NCBI GenBank assembly: GCA_034506315.1 | Contig: JAPDPT010000014.1 | Span: forward strand, 1 to 60,204 | Length of the DNA: 60,204 bases | Direction: 5' to 3' | Origin: a candidate division KSB1 bacterium | GTDB lineage: Bacteria > Zhuqueibacterota > Zhuqueibacteria > Oleimicrobiales > Geothermoviventaceae | In this document: one piece after another, positions 43,577-52,545 of the stretch | Numbering within the stretch: position 1 is the first letter of the stretch | Layout of the letters: each line of letters begins with the position of its first letter | Made by a program: the position numbers and the translations under genes | Notes under the pieces: generated by a model | What the model saw: only the letters and a program-made list of their open reading frames with translations | Databases searched by the model: none | What the model was told of the DNA's origin: nothing

Positions 43577-44344
43577 ATGGGCAACCTCTTCGACCTCTCG
43601 GGCAAGATCGCTCTCGTGACCGGAGCCAGCCGGGGCATCGGGAGGGCCGTTGCGGTGGGGCTCGCGGAGCACGGAGCGGACGTAGTCCTGGTGGCGCGCA
43701 GCCAAGAGGGTCTGGAGCGCGTCGCCGTAGAAATCCAGGCGCATGGCAGAAGAGCGTGGGTCAAGCCATGGGACCTGGAGCGGGTAGCGGAGATCGGTTC
43801 TTTTTACCAGAGTGTGGTCCAGGACACAGGCGGTGTGGACATCCTGGTCAACGTGGCAGGAATTCAGCGGCGGGCCATGGCGTTAGACCTATCTCTGGCC
43901 GACTGGCAGGACGTTCTGACGGTCAATCTGACCTCCGTCTTTGTGCTTTGTCAGGCCTTTGCGCGCGAGAGGATTGCCTCAGGAAAGCCGGGGTGCATTG
44001 TCAACATCGGATCTCTGATGTGTGAGGGACATCGGCCGACGACGGTGGCCTACACGGCGAGCAAAGGAGGGATTCGTCAGCTGACCAAAGCCCTGGCGGT
44101 GGAGTGGGCCCGTTACGGTATTCGTGTGAACGCGGTGGCCCCCGGTTACATCGCCACCGAGATGACGAAGCCCTTGCAAGAGAATCCCGAGCTTGACACG
44201 TGGGTCCGCACCCGGGCCCCGATGGGCCGCTGGGGCGAGCCGCGCGAGATCGTAGGGCCCGTCGTTTTCCTCGCCTCCGAGGCCAGTAGCTACGTGACGG
44301 GCCATATCCTCTACGCGGACGGTGGATGGCTGGCCAACCTGTAG
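43577..44344 (+). CDS. SDR, gluconate 5-dehydrogenase/KduD-like
   Basis: 255 residues from the ATG at 43577. VTGASRGIGRAVA is the cofactor motif, VNVAGIQRRAM replaces the NNAG motif, and the active-site Ser is in NIGSLM with YTASK as the YxxxK pair. The N-terminus NLFDLSGKIALVTGAS and the IQRR segment are characteristic of gluconate 5-dehydrogenase and 2-deoxy-D-gluconate 3-dehydrogenase (KduD). It should interconvert keto- and hydroxy-sugar acids. Neighbouring gnd and LarA-family genes fit gluconate metabolism. Confidence 0.85.
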   Translation: MGNLFDLSGKIALVTGASRGIGRAVAVGLAEHGADVVLVARSQEGLERVAVEIQAHGRRAWVKPWDLERVAEIGSFYQSVVQDTGGVDILVNVAGIQRRAMALDLSLADWQDVLTVNLTSVFVLCQAFARERIASGKPGCIVNIGSLMCEGHRPTTVAYTASKGGIRQLTKALAVEWARYGIRVNAVAPGYIATEMTKPLQENPELDTWVRTRAPMGRWGEPREIVGPVVFLASEASSYVTGHILYADGGWLANL

Positions 44345-44434
44345 GGAGCTCTGCCGTCCAGCCGCCTCGGAGCCATCGCCCACGAAGTCTAACGGTAGGT
44401 CACTGGCTCGGCTGCGGAATGGAAAGGTGCTCGC

Positions 44435-45703
44435 ATGGTCGTCGGGTTCGGAGGGAAGGACACTCTTCTGAGCGAAAAAGAGGCCCGGTCGGTGCTGGAA
44501 GCAGGCCTCGGGCCTCGGGATCTGGATGGCCGGCGCGTTCTCGTGTTGATTCCGGATACCACGCGCACGGCGCCCGTACCGATGATGTTTCGCCTGCTTA
44601 CCGATCTTCTCCTGCCGCGGGCAGCGCAACTGGACTTCTTGATCGCCCTCGGCACCCACCCCGTGATGCCGTGGGAGCGGGTCCTGAAACACCTGGGAGT
44701 AACCGCCGAAGAGTGGGATCGTCGCTACGCGCGCGTGCGGGTGTACAACCATCGCTGGGACGATCCGGAGGCGCTCGCTCGGCTGGGCACCATCCCGGCA
44801 TCGGAGATCGAAGAGCTCACCGAAGGGCTGATGCGCCAGGAGGTGCCGGTAGCCCTAAACCGCCTCGTCCTTGAGTACGACGTCCTGATCATCTGTGGGC
44901 CGACGTTCCCGCACGAGGTGGTGGGCTTCTCGGGCGGGAACAAGTATCTCTTCCCCGGTATTGCGGGACCGGAGATCATTCACTTTTTCCACTGGCTGGG
45001 CGCCGTTTTGACGAACATGAAGATCATCGGCACCAAGTGGAATCCGGTCCGTCGCGTCGTGGATCGCGCTGCCCAGTTTCTCCAGATAGAGAAGCTTTGC
45101 ATCAGCCTGGTGACCACCGACGAGGGGCTCCACGGCTTGTTCGTGGGCACGCCGGAGGACGCCTTCAGCGCCGCTGCCGACCTCTCGGCCCAGATCCACA
45201 TCCGCTACGTCGATCGGCCCTACAACAAGGTGCTTTCCGTTTCACCTCCGATGTACGATGATCTCTGGACCGCGGGCAAGTGCATGTACAAGCTCGAGCC
45301 GGTGGTGGCGGACGGAGGGGAGCTGATTATCTACGCGCCGCACATTACCGAGGTCTCCTACACCCACGGGAAGATCCTCGACGAGATCGGCTATCACGTC
45401 CGGGACTACTTTCTCAAGCAGTGGGACCGCTTCCGGCACGTGCCCGGAGGGGTGATGGCTCACTCTACGCACGTTAAGGGACTGGGTACGTACGAGGACG
45501 GGGTGGAAAAGCCGCGCATCCAGGTTGTGCTGGCTACCGGCATTCCCGAGGATCGCTGCCGCCGCATTAACTTGGGATATCGGGATCCGGCCACCATCCG
45601 CCTCGAGGAATGGCAGGGCAGGGAAGACGAGGGAATCCTCTTGGTACCGAAGGCCGGGGAGATTCTCTATCGGCTCAAGAGCGACCGCTCTCAGGGGAGG
45701 TAG
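44435..45703 (+). CDS. LarA-family nickel-pincer racemase/epimerase
   Basis: 422 residues of the lactate-racemase (DUF2088) superfamily. The hallmarks are LIPDTTRTAPVP, IALGTHPVM with the first His, and the segment FPHEVVGFSGGNKYLFPGIAG, which lines up with the His and the Lys that hold the nickel pincer cofactor in LarA; a further His is in HFFHWLG. Known members racemise lactate or malate, or epimerise sugar acids such as gluconate. With gnd and the gluconate-type SDR upstream, a sugar-acid epimerase is the best guess. The cofactor-building larB, larC and larE are not here. The ATG at 44435 has only a weak ribosome site. Confidence 0.86.
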   Translation: MVVGFGGKDTLLSEKEARSVLEAGLGPRDLDGRRVLVLIPDTTRTAPVPMMFRLLTDLLLPRAAQLDFLIALGTHPVMPWERVLKHLGVTAEEWDRRYARVRVYNHRWDDPEALARLGTIPASEIEELTEGLMRQEVPVALNRLVLEYDVLIICGPTFPHEVVGFSGGNKYLFPGIAGPEIIHFFHWLGAVLTNMKIIGTKWNPVRRVVDRAAQFLQIEKLCISLVTTDEGLHGLFVGTPEDAFSAAADLSAQIHIRYVDRPYNKVLSVSPPMYDDLWTAGKCMYKLEPVVADGGELIIYAPHITEVSYTHGKILDEIGYHVRDYFLKQWDRFRHVPGGVMAHSTHVKGLGTYEDGVEKPRIQVVLATGIPEDRCRRINLGYRDPATIRLEEWQGREDEGILLVPKAGEILYRLKSDRSQGR

Positions 45704-45857
45704 GAGGCACGCGCCAAAGGGGGTGCCGTATTCAATGCTGGCTCGCCGGTGACGGCATCTGGAGATTCGGGGGCGCTTCCGCACGGACCGCCGTCGACGC
45801 GGGGGTCATTCCGAGAAGTCCTTCTGGCACGGCCTCACGACCTTGCGGTGAAACGCT

Positions 45858-45886
45858 TTGGAACTGCCTGCGTGCGTCGCTAAATT
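45858..45886 (+). promoter_or_regulatory. Candidate promoter of the transketolase gene
   Basis: TTGGAA (45858-45863), exactly 17 bases, then TAAATT (45881-45886). The same two hexamers and spacing occur before yebC. Transcription from near 45893 leaves about 60 bases before the ATG at 45953. It also excludes the upstream ATG at 45890. Confidence 0.55.
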
Positions 45887-45952
45887 GGTGTGTTTGGCGA
45901 CGCAGGGTCGGCTTCTGGTGCACGAGGCATGCGGACCAACCTGGAGGTGTCC

Positions 45953-48292
45953 ATGACCGAGGGCAGGATCGAGGCGGAGTTTCGACGGGTCTCGCAGCAT
46001 TTTGACAAATGGGAAGTGATCAAGGACATGGTGGATCAGCTCATCGACATCATGTTGAACTATCGCCAGAGCGGGCACCCCGGCGGATCGCGGAGCAAGG
46101 TACACGCGCTGGTAGCCTTGATGTTGAGCGGCGTGATGCGGTACGATCTCCGGCATCCGGAGAAGAGGTTTGGCGATCGGTTCATTCTGAGCGCAGGCCA
46201 TACGATCCCCCTCGTCTACGCGATGCTGGCGGTTCTGTCGGATGCCATGCGCGTGAAGTTTCAGCAGACGGGCGATCCGAGGTACTACATCCCGCCGGAA
46301 CGCATCGTTCTTCCGGAGGACCTGCTCCTTTTCCGTCGCAACCGCGGTCTTCCGGGCCACGCAGAGATGGCGGGCAAGACCCTGTTCCTGAAGTTCAACA
46401 CCGGTCCCTCGGGGCATGGTGCTCCCGCTGCCGCCGGCCAGGCCCTCGCTCTCCGGATCGCCGGCGTGGATCAGGTCAAGGTCGTGGCCCTCGAAGGGGA
46501 GGGAGGGCTCACCCCTGGAGGGGTGCACGAGACGATGAACTCAGCCTGGGGCCTCGGTCTCCACAATCTCTACTTCGTCATTGATTGGAATGACTTCGGG
46601 ATTGACGACCACCCGATCTCGAGCGTGGTCCCGGGCACGCCGGTGGACTGGTTCGGCGCCCACGGCTGGCGCGTGGTGGGATGTGACGACGGCCACGACT
46701 GGTCCAAGCTGACACGGATGATCCTGGAGCTATTCTACGGGCCCAATGACCGCAAGGTCCCCAATGTGGGGTACATGAGAACCAAGAAGGGCCGCGGCTA
46801 TCTCAAGTACGACAATCATTCCCACGGTGCCCCTCACCCCATCAACAGTGAGATCTTCTGGGAGACCAAACGCCCGTTCATGGAGAAGTACGGGGTGGAG
46901 TTCGAAGGCTTCGGGAAACCGGCGCCGGCCGATCCTCAGGAGCTTCAGGCGCAGGAGAGGACCAACATCGAGAGGGTGATGGGGGTTCTGCGCCGCGATC
47001 AGGAGCTCGTCGACTACATCGCGGAGACCCTGGCGAGCCTGGGCGACAGCGTTCCTGAGGAGATCGGCACCTACCGCCTCGGCGACCGCTCCCCTTGGTC
47101 GGACGAGCGTCTCTACGACTACCGCAACTATCCCCCACAGCTGTATTTGCCCCCCGGCAAGGAGGCGGCCAACCGCAATGCCCTGGCCAGGTGGGCAGCG
47201 TGGGTCAATTATTTCGGATTCAAGGAATACGGCCGTCCCCTCTTTATCGCGGCCTCGGCAGACCTGGCCGAGTCCACCAACATCGCCGGCTTCGCTAAGG
47301 CCTGGGAAGACTTCCCTGGGTTTGGCTGGTACGATCGTGACTCCAATACCTTCGGCGCCCTGCTGCCGCAGGAGATCACGGAATTCGCCAACGCCGGGAT
47401 CTGCGTTGGAATGGCCACGGTGAATTTTGCCCGCGACCCATACCGCGAGTTCAACGGGTTTTACACCGCCTGTTCTACCTATGGCTCCTTCGCCTATCTC
47501 AAGTACGGGCCCATGCGCCTTTTCAGCCAGCTCGCGCAGGACTGCGAGCTCAAGGTTGGCAAAGTGATCTGGGTGGCGGGGCATTCGGGACCCGAGACAG
47601 CGGACGATTCCCGCACCCATTTCGGGATTTTCTCACCCGGCGTGGGCCAGTTGTTCCCGAAGGGCAAGGTGGTCAACGTCCACCCATGGGAGCACAATGA
47701 GGTGCCTGTGGTCCTGGCGGCGGCGCTGCGGCTGGACGCGCCGATCATAGTGCTTCACCTCACTCGTCCTCCCATCCGGATCCCGGATCGGGAGGCTCTG
47801 GGCATACCCTCCCATTTCGAAGCGGCGCGCGGGGCGTACCTCATTCGCGACTACCGGCCTGGCCTGCCCCGAATGGGTACGGTGATCGTGCAGGGAACGA
47901 GCACCACAAACAATCTTCTCCAGATCCTGCCGGAACTGGATCGCAGGGGGATCAACGTCAAGATCGTGGCGGCCATCAGCTACGAGCTGTTTATGGCTCA
48001 GCCCGAGGAGTACCGGCGACGCATCCTCCCGGAGGAGGACTGGCTGGACTCCATGGTGATCACCAACGGCGCCCTGCGCCTGATGCACGACTGGTTGAGC
48101 TCCAAGGTAGCCGAACAGTATTCTTTGTCTTCCGATTGGGACAATCGCTGGCGCACGGGGGGTACGGTGGAGGAGCTGTGCGAGGAGGCCCACATCTCGC
48201 CGCGCTGGATTCTGGCCGGGATCGAGAAGTTCGCGCGGGAGAGGGAGAAACGACTTGGGTACCTGCACACGCTTCTCGATCGCCTGCGCTAA
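45953..48292 (+). CDS. Transketolase-family protein (779 residues)
   Basis: TPP-dependent enzyme, longer than normal transketolase (about 660). It starts at the ATG at 45953 with GGAGG 5 bases upstream. The N-terminal TPP half has SGHPGGSRSKVHALVAL and FILSAGHTIPLVYAMLA, then GPSGHGAPAAAGQALAL. The thiamine-binding motif is GEGGLTPGGVHETMNSAW where transketolase usually has GDGCxxEG. The central pyrimidine-binding half includes SADLAESTNIAGF and ARDPYREFNGFYTACSTYG, and the C-terminal domain is VIVQGTSTTNNLLQILPEL. It probably transfers a two-carbon unit between sugar phosphates, but the altered motif leaves room for a related reaction. Confidence 0.82.
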   Translation: MTEGRIEAEFRRVSQHFDKWEVIKDMVDQLIDIMLNYRQSGHPGGSRSKVHALVALMLSGVMRYDLRHPEKRFGDRFILSAGHTIPLVYAMLAVLSDAMRVKFQQTGDPRYYIPPERIVLPEDLLLFRRNRGLPGHAEMAGKTLFLKFNTGPSGHGAPAAAGQALALRIAGVDQVKVVALEGEGGLTPGGVHETMNSAWGLGLHNLYFVIDWNDFGIDDHPISSVVPGTPVDWFGAHGWRVVGCDDGHDWSKLTRMILELFYGPNDRKVPNVGYMRTKKGRGYLKYDNHSHGAPHPINSEIFWETKRPFMEKYGVEFEGFGKPAPADPQELQAQERTNIERVMGVLRRDQELVDYIAETLASLGDSVPEEIGTYRLGDRSPWSDERLYDYRNYPPQLYLPPGKEAANRNALARWAAWVNYFGFKEYGRPLFIAASADLAESTNIAGFAKAWEDFPGFGWYDRDSNTFGALLPQEITEFANAGICVGMATVNFARDPYREFNGFYTACSTYGSFAYLKYGPMRLFSQLAQDCELKVGKVIWVAGHSGPETADDSRTHFGIFSPGVGQLFPKGKVVNVHPWEHNEVPVVLAAALRLDAPIIVLHLTRPPIRIPDREALGIPSHFEAARGAYLIRDYRPGLPRMGTVIVQGTSTTNNLLQILPELDRRGINVKIVAAISYELFMAQPEEYRRRILPEEDWLDSMVITNGALRLMHDWLSSKVAEQYSLSSDWDNRWRTGGTVEELCEEAHISPRWILAGIEKFAREREKRLGYLHTLLDRLR

Positions 48293-48701
48293 ATGCGCTT
48301 GAGACACCGCGCCCGCTCTCGCGGGCGGTGGTGCTCCGGTCTCCAGCCCAGACGCCCGGGGGGCTTGGTGGCTGCGCGGGCGCCGTTGCGACAAGACGGA
48401 TCGGGGCGGCTGCGGCGTTCCTAGGGCGTTCGACTCAAAGCGGCGTTGGGAGCCGAGGGCTTTGGTTCTCCCCTCCCGGGGTAGGCCGAAGGGCGCGCGC
48501 CGGGCCGGTAGCGAGGGCGGGTCCTTGGTCAGAGGGATAGGGAAGTGACCAATGGTGGCGTCTGGTCCTCCGATGGGCGCCGAAAGTAGGTTCAAAGGGC
48601 GAAGGTCGAGCCGTCGCCTCGGGACGGGAAGCCGGCGGGGCGCTTCGCAGAGGGCGGAACGAGGGGACCGGGCCCAGAGCCGGCTTCGAGGCCCCGGGTA
48701 C
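48293..48701. other. Intergenic region between convergent transketolase and HD-GYP genes
   Basis: 409 bases with no supported gene. A 7-bp stem (cgcccgc / gcgggcg, loop of 4) at 48310-48327 may mark the end of the transketolase transcript; it has no T run. I checked for a tRNA-like T-arm and found none that pairs. The remainder is G+C-rich and I see no feature in it. Confidence 0.45.
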
Positions 48702-49853
48702 CTATCGCAGGTCGAACGCCACCTTGAGGATCTCCGCGTCCGTGTGCCAGCGCACTTCCCGCACCGAGGACGGGTCTTCGTTCGTGCGCTGCGCCACACT
48801 GACGATGCGATCGAACCTGCTCTCGAACAGGTCGAGCAGGTGGGGATCGAACTGACTTCCCTTCCCCTCGCGCATCAGTTCCAGAGCTTGCTCAAACGAT
48901 AGGGCTTCCTTGTAGGGTCTCTCCGTGGTCAGGGCATCGAACACGTCGGCGATGGCGCAGATCCGGCCCCAGACGGGGATCTGATCTCCTGCCAGCCCAC
49001 GTGGGTATCCTTTGCCATCCCAGCGTTCGTGATGGGTGAGGGCCACGATGGCGCTCACCTGAAGAAGTCGGGAGGGGGAGCCGGAGAGCAGCTTGGCGCC
49101 GATCACGGTGTGCTGGCGCATGGTCTCCATCTCCTGCGGGGTAAGTCGGCCCGGCTTCTGCAGAATGGAGTCGGGGATGCCGATCTTTCCCACGTCGTGC
49201 ATGGGCGCGGCGTGACGGATGATCTCCACGTCTCCAGGCGACAATCCGGCGGCCGCGGCGAGGATGGTGCTGTACAAGCTCACCCGGCGGAGGTGCTCGG
49301 AGGTCTGGCTGTCCTTGTACTCAGCGGCGAGGGCGAGGCGATGGAGCGTGTCCACGTAGGCCTGATAGGTGCGACGATTTGCCCTGGCCATCTCTTCCAG
49401 CGCCTTCCGCAGGGCCGCCGTCCGCTTTGCCACCGTCTCCTGCAGCTGGCGCTCGTGCTCTCTCAGCGCGTCGTAGGCTTGCTTCAGCTTCAAGAGCGAT
49501 TCGGTACGTACCTTGAGTTCCGTGGTATCGATGGGCTTAGTCAGAAAGTCATTGGCTCCCGCCTCCACTGCTTTCAGACGGTCCTCCCGACTCCCCAGCG
49601 CGGTGATCATCATGATCGGGATGTCGCGCGTCTCCGCGTTGTTGCGGACGGCCTTGGCTACCTCGTACCCGTCCATCCCGGGCATCATCACGTCCAGAAG
49701 GATGAGGTCAATATCGAGGTTGAGCTTGCCTAAGGCCTCGAAACCGTCGCGCGCGGTCTCACACTCATAGCCCAGGCGGACCAGCATGTCAGTGAGTACC
49801 TCGCGGTTGGTTGGCTCATCGTCCACGATCAGGATGCGCGGTCTGCGATTCAC
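48702..49853 (-). CDS. Response regulator with HD-GYP output domain
   Basis: 383 residues, GTG start after AGAGGT. The receiver domain (1-120) has the acid pair DDE at 11-13, the phospho-acceptor D54 in ILLDVMMPG and the Lys in FLTKPI. A short coiled-coil linker (about 125-165) leads to an HD-GYP domain with MHDVGKIGIPDSIL, HHERWDGKGYPRGL and DVFDALTTERPYK, the marks of active cyclic-di-GMP phosphodiesterases. It would lower cyclic-di-GMP on phosphorylation. The next gene upstream on the same strand is a hybrid histidine kinase, 79 bases away. Confidence 0.92.
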   Translation of the reverse strand: MNRRPRILIVDDEPTNREVLTDMLVRLGYECETARDGFEALGKLNLDIDLILLDVMMPGMDGYEVAKAVRNNAETRDIPIMMITALGSREDRLKAVEAGANDFLTKPIDTTELKVRTESLLKLKQAYDALREHERQLQETVAKRTAALRKALEEMARANRRTYQAYVDTLHRLALAAEYKDSQTSEHLRRVSLYSTILAAAAGLSPGDVEIIRHAAPMHDVGKIGIPDSILQKPGRLTPQEMETMRQHTVIGAKLLSGSPSRLLQVSAIVALTHHERWDGKGYPRGLAGDQIPVWGRICAIADVFDALTTERPYKEALSFEQALELMREGKGSQFDPHLLDLFESRFDRIVSVAQRTNEDPSSVREVRWHTDAEILKVAFDLR

Positions 49854-49932
49854 GTCCGCACCTCTTTACTTTGACACCACCTGACATCCATGCCCTTCGC
49901 TGGCTGCCCTGCCCGCGAATTGGCCGCCGCGC

Positions 49933-52545
49933 TCACTTCGACGAAGCGGTCATGGCTTCAGCCCTGGACCCGTTGTGGAGAAGTCGTGCTACATGGGTAG
50001 CCAGAGCGGTGGCGGCGTTGCCGTCTGCCGTCCCGGGCGAAAGATCCCGGATGATATGAGCCAGGCGACTCAACTCCTGCTGTTCGGCCGCCTCCAGCTC
50101 CCGGTCCGCCAGGACGAAAAAGACAATGTCCTTCGTCTGAGGGTATCTCTTTAAGTAGCGTACCACGTTCTGGCCAGCCACTTTGGGTAAGGACAGGCTG
50201 ATGACCATGGCGTCCGGGGCCTCTTTGGTGGCAAGCTGCAGAGCTTGCATCCCATCGTGCACCTTTACCACGGAGAAGCCTGCGCGCGCTAACGTCTCGG
50301 CAAGAAGCTCTGAGAACTCCGGATCTCCGTGCGCGACAAGCACGCGCTGGCCAAGACCCGTGCGGCTGGCCGTAAGCTGGGACAAGGTGCGCAGAAGTTG
50401 GCGGATGTCCACAGGTTTGTCCAGATGGGCCACGGCGCCCAGCTGACGCGACAGGGCGTGATTGTCGAGCACCGAAACAACAACCACCGGTATGGGCGCC
50501 GTTTCGGGCAAAGCTTTGAGCCGGGACAGAAGATCCCAGCCCTTCTCCTGTCGGTCGAAGAGGACATCCAGGACGATTACATCGGGGTTCTCCCTCAGGG
50601 CCAGGCTTTCTCCGCTGGCGGGGTCATGGGCTGCCAGCACCTGATAGCCTGCCGCAGTCATTGCATCCTGCAGGAGTTCAGTGCTTTCCGCATCGTCGTC
50701 GATGACCAAAACAAGGGGGAAGTCGCGAACCACTCGCACACGCTGGGCCCGTGGCTCGACGGTCACGGGTGTGGCAGGGTGGTGGAGAGCCTGCGCGTCT
50801 TCTCTCCGCACGGGGATCACAAAGGTGAAGGTGCTGCCTTTTCCTTCGCCCTCGCTTTCGGCCCAGAGGGTCCCGCCGTGCAATCGCACCAGTTTCTGAG
50901 CCAGGGGCAGGCCCAAGCCAGTCCCCTTGTGGACGCTCTGGTACGGATTCGGGATTTGCTCGAACTCTTCGAAAATGCGCCGCAAGTGTTCCGGCCTGAG
51001 GCCGATCCCGGTGTCCTGGACGGAGACCTTGAGCAGGGTTCCCTGGTGATAGGCGGTTGCCGAACGCTGCTCGGCCTCCGCCACCACGCGTACCGTCCCC
51101 CCCTCCCCCGTGTACTTGATGGCGTTGCTGAGGAGGTTGAAGAGAATCTGTCGGAACTTGCCAGCATCGGCCTGGATCGTCTTCGGACAGCGGGAGAGCT
51201 CCGCCTCGAGGTGGATCTGCTTCTGAAAGGCCAGTGGGGAAACGGCCTCGATCGTGCTTTGGATCACCTGGCGCGGGTCGAATTCCGTGATCTCCAGCTG
51301 CATCCGACCCGCCTCGATCTTCGAGAGATCGAGGAGATCATTGATCATCTGCAGGAGTTGCCTTCCACTGGTCAGAATGTTCGACACATAGCGCTGCTGC
51401 TTCTCATTGAGAGGGCCGAAGTACTGATCGGCGAGCATCTCCGAAAAGCCGATAATCGAGTTCAACGGCGTCCGGAGTTCATGGCTGATGCTGGCCAGCC
51501 AGCGGCTTTTCAGCTCGCTGGCTTTTTCGGCCTCTTCTTTGGCCCGGCGCAGGATCGCCTCCGTTCGCCGCCGGTCGCTCACGTCCCGGATGGCCACTAC
51601 CCGGGCCTGGAGCCCCGCGTAGGGGAGAGCTTTGACGCGGATTTCTATCGGGAAAAGCGTTCCGTCGGAGTGGATGCCCATGGCCTCCACCGTTCGCGCC
51701 GTTCCCCGGAAGAGCGTCTCGAGGACCTGCGTGTCGGAACAGACGATGTACCGGCGGATGGAGCTGCCGCGGATTCGCTCGGAACTGTACCCGAAGGTCA
51801 GGGCGAAGGCCTGATTGGCGTCCAGAATCTCGCCCTGATGATGGATGGCGATGGCCTCGAAGGCGGCTTCCGAAAGGCGCCGGAACCTCTCCTCGCTGTT
51901 GCGCAGTGCTGCCAGGGCCCGCAAAAGCTGCTCCCTTCGCCACTCGTTCTCCAGTCGGAGGTTCTCGGCCTGCTGGATGCTCCGGAGCCGATAGGGTTGT
52001 GCTACGGCGGCGAACAGAACAGCCAGAAGTAGCGCCCCGCCGTAGGGTATCCACTCCAGCGACAGATGGGGAGAGGCCAGGATCGTCCACGCCACAGCGG
52101 CCAAGATACACGATGCCACCAGAACCCGCGGCCTCACTCCGAGGAGCCCCAATCCCGCGACAACCAGAGCTACTTGGAACGTGTGCTTGGGCTCCGGGTG
52201 AAGCCTAATGGGCAGGACCACATTCGCGAGGGTCAACACCACGGACACAAAAAAGAGGACCTCGGAGCCGCGGGGAGACAGGCAAGGGCGCTGAGAGACC
52301 AAGGCCAGGACGACGAGAAGGGCCGCCAAACCGAGTCCCGTTCTGGAAAGAACAGACGCCGCGCTGGGCGGCAGAATGAAGGCGTAATCGATACTCAGTA
52401 CGAGATGAAACACGGCAAGGAGCAGGAGGACACTGCCCAGGTTACGATGGATGAGCCGCAGCGCGGCCTCCTCCGCCGTCACGCGTGGTGGGCTCTGCGG
52501 CGGCTGGACGCGCGATTCCCCTGCCGTCGGCACACCCCGTGTCAC
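49933..52545 (-). CDS. Hybrid sensor histidine kinase with two receiver domains
   Basis: 870 residues from the GTG at 52545, preferred because GGGAGA lies 7 bases upstream; a TTG at 52572 adds nine residues without a good site. Several membrane helices occupy about residues 35-190, followed by a coiled coil and a PAS domain (NSEERFRRLSEAAFEAIAIHH). The kinase core has SHELRTPLNSIIGFSEML (phosphorylated His), the N box NLLSNAIKYTGEGG and G boxes DTGIGL and GTGLGLPLA. The first receiver (PDVIVLDVLF) keeps its Asp; the second reads DAMVISLSLP, with Ser where Asp is expected, so it cannot be phosphorylated there. It probably signals to the HD-GYP protein downstream. Confidence 0.9.
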   Translation of the reverse strand: MTRGVPTAGESRVQPPQSPPRVTAEEAALRLIHRNLGSVLLLLAVFHLVLSIDYAFILPPSAASVLSRTGLGLAALLVVLALVSQRPCLSPRGSEVLFFVSVVLTLANVVLPIRLHPEPKHTFQVALVVAGLGLLGVRPRVLVASCILAAVAWTILASPHLSLEWIPYGGALLLAVLFAAVAQPYRLRSIQQAENLRLENEWRREQLLRALAALRNSEERFRRLSEAAFEAIAIHHQGEILDANQAFALTFGYSSERIRGSSIRRYIVCSDTQVLETLFRGTARTVEAMGIHSDGTLFPIEIRVKALPYAGLQARVVAIRDVSDRRRTEAILRRAKEEAEKASELKSRWLASISHELRTPLNSIIGFSEMLADQYFGPLNEKQQRYVSNILTSGRQLLQMINDLLDLSKIEAGRMQLEITEFDPRQVIQSTIEAVSPLAFQKQIHLEAELSRCPKTIQADAGKFRQILFNLLSNAIKYTGEGGTVRVVAEAEQRSATAYHQGTLLKVSVQDTGIGLRPEHLRRIFEEFEQIPNPYQSVHKGTGLGLPLAQKLVRLHGGTLWAESEGEGKGSTFTFVIPVRREDAQALHHPATPVTVEPRAQRVRVVRDFPLVLVIDDDAESTELLQDAMTAAGYQVLAAHDPASGESLALRENPDVIVLDVLFDRQEKGWDLLSRLKALPETAPIPVVVVSVLDNHALSRQLGAVAHLDKPVDIRQLLRTLSQLTASRTGLGQRVLVAHGDPEFSELLAETLARAGFSVVKVHDGMQALQLATKEAPDAMVISLSLPKVAGQNVVRYLKRYPQTKDIVFFVLADRELEAAEQQELSRLAHIIRDLSPGTADGNAATALATHVARLLHNGSRAEAMTASSK

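Noticed and set aside
48293-48701. Possible structured RNA (tRNA-like T-arm or RNase P-like segment)
   Set aside because: A TTCGACTC-like string is present near 48430, but flanking bases do not pair and other conserved parts are missing.
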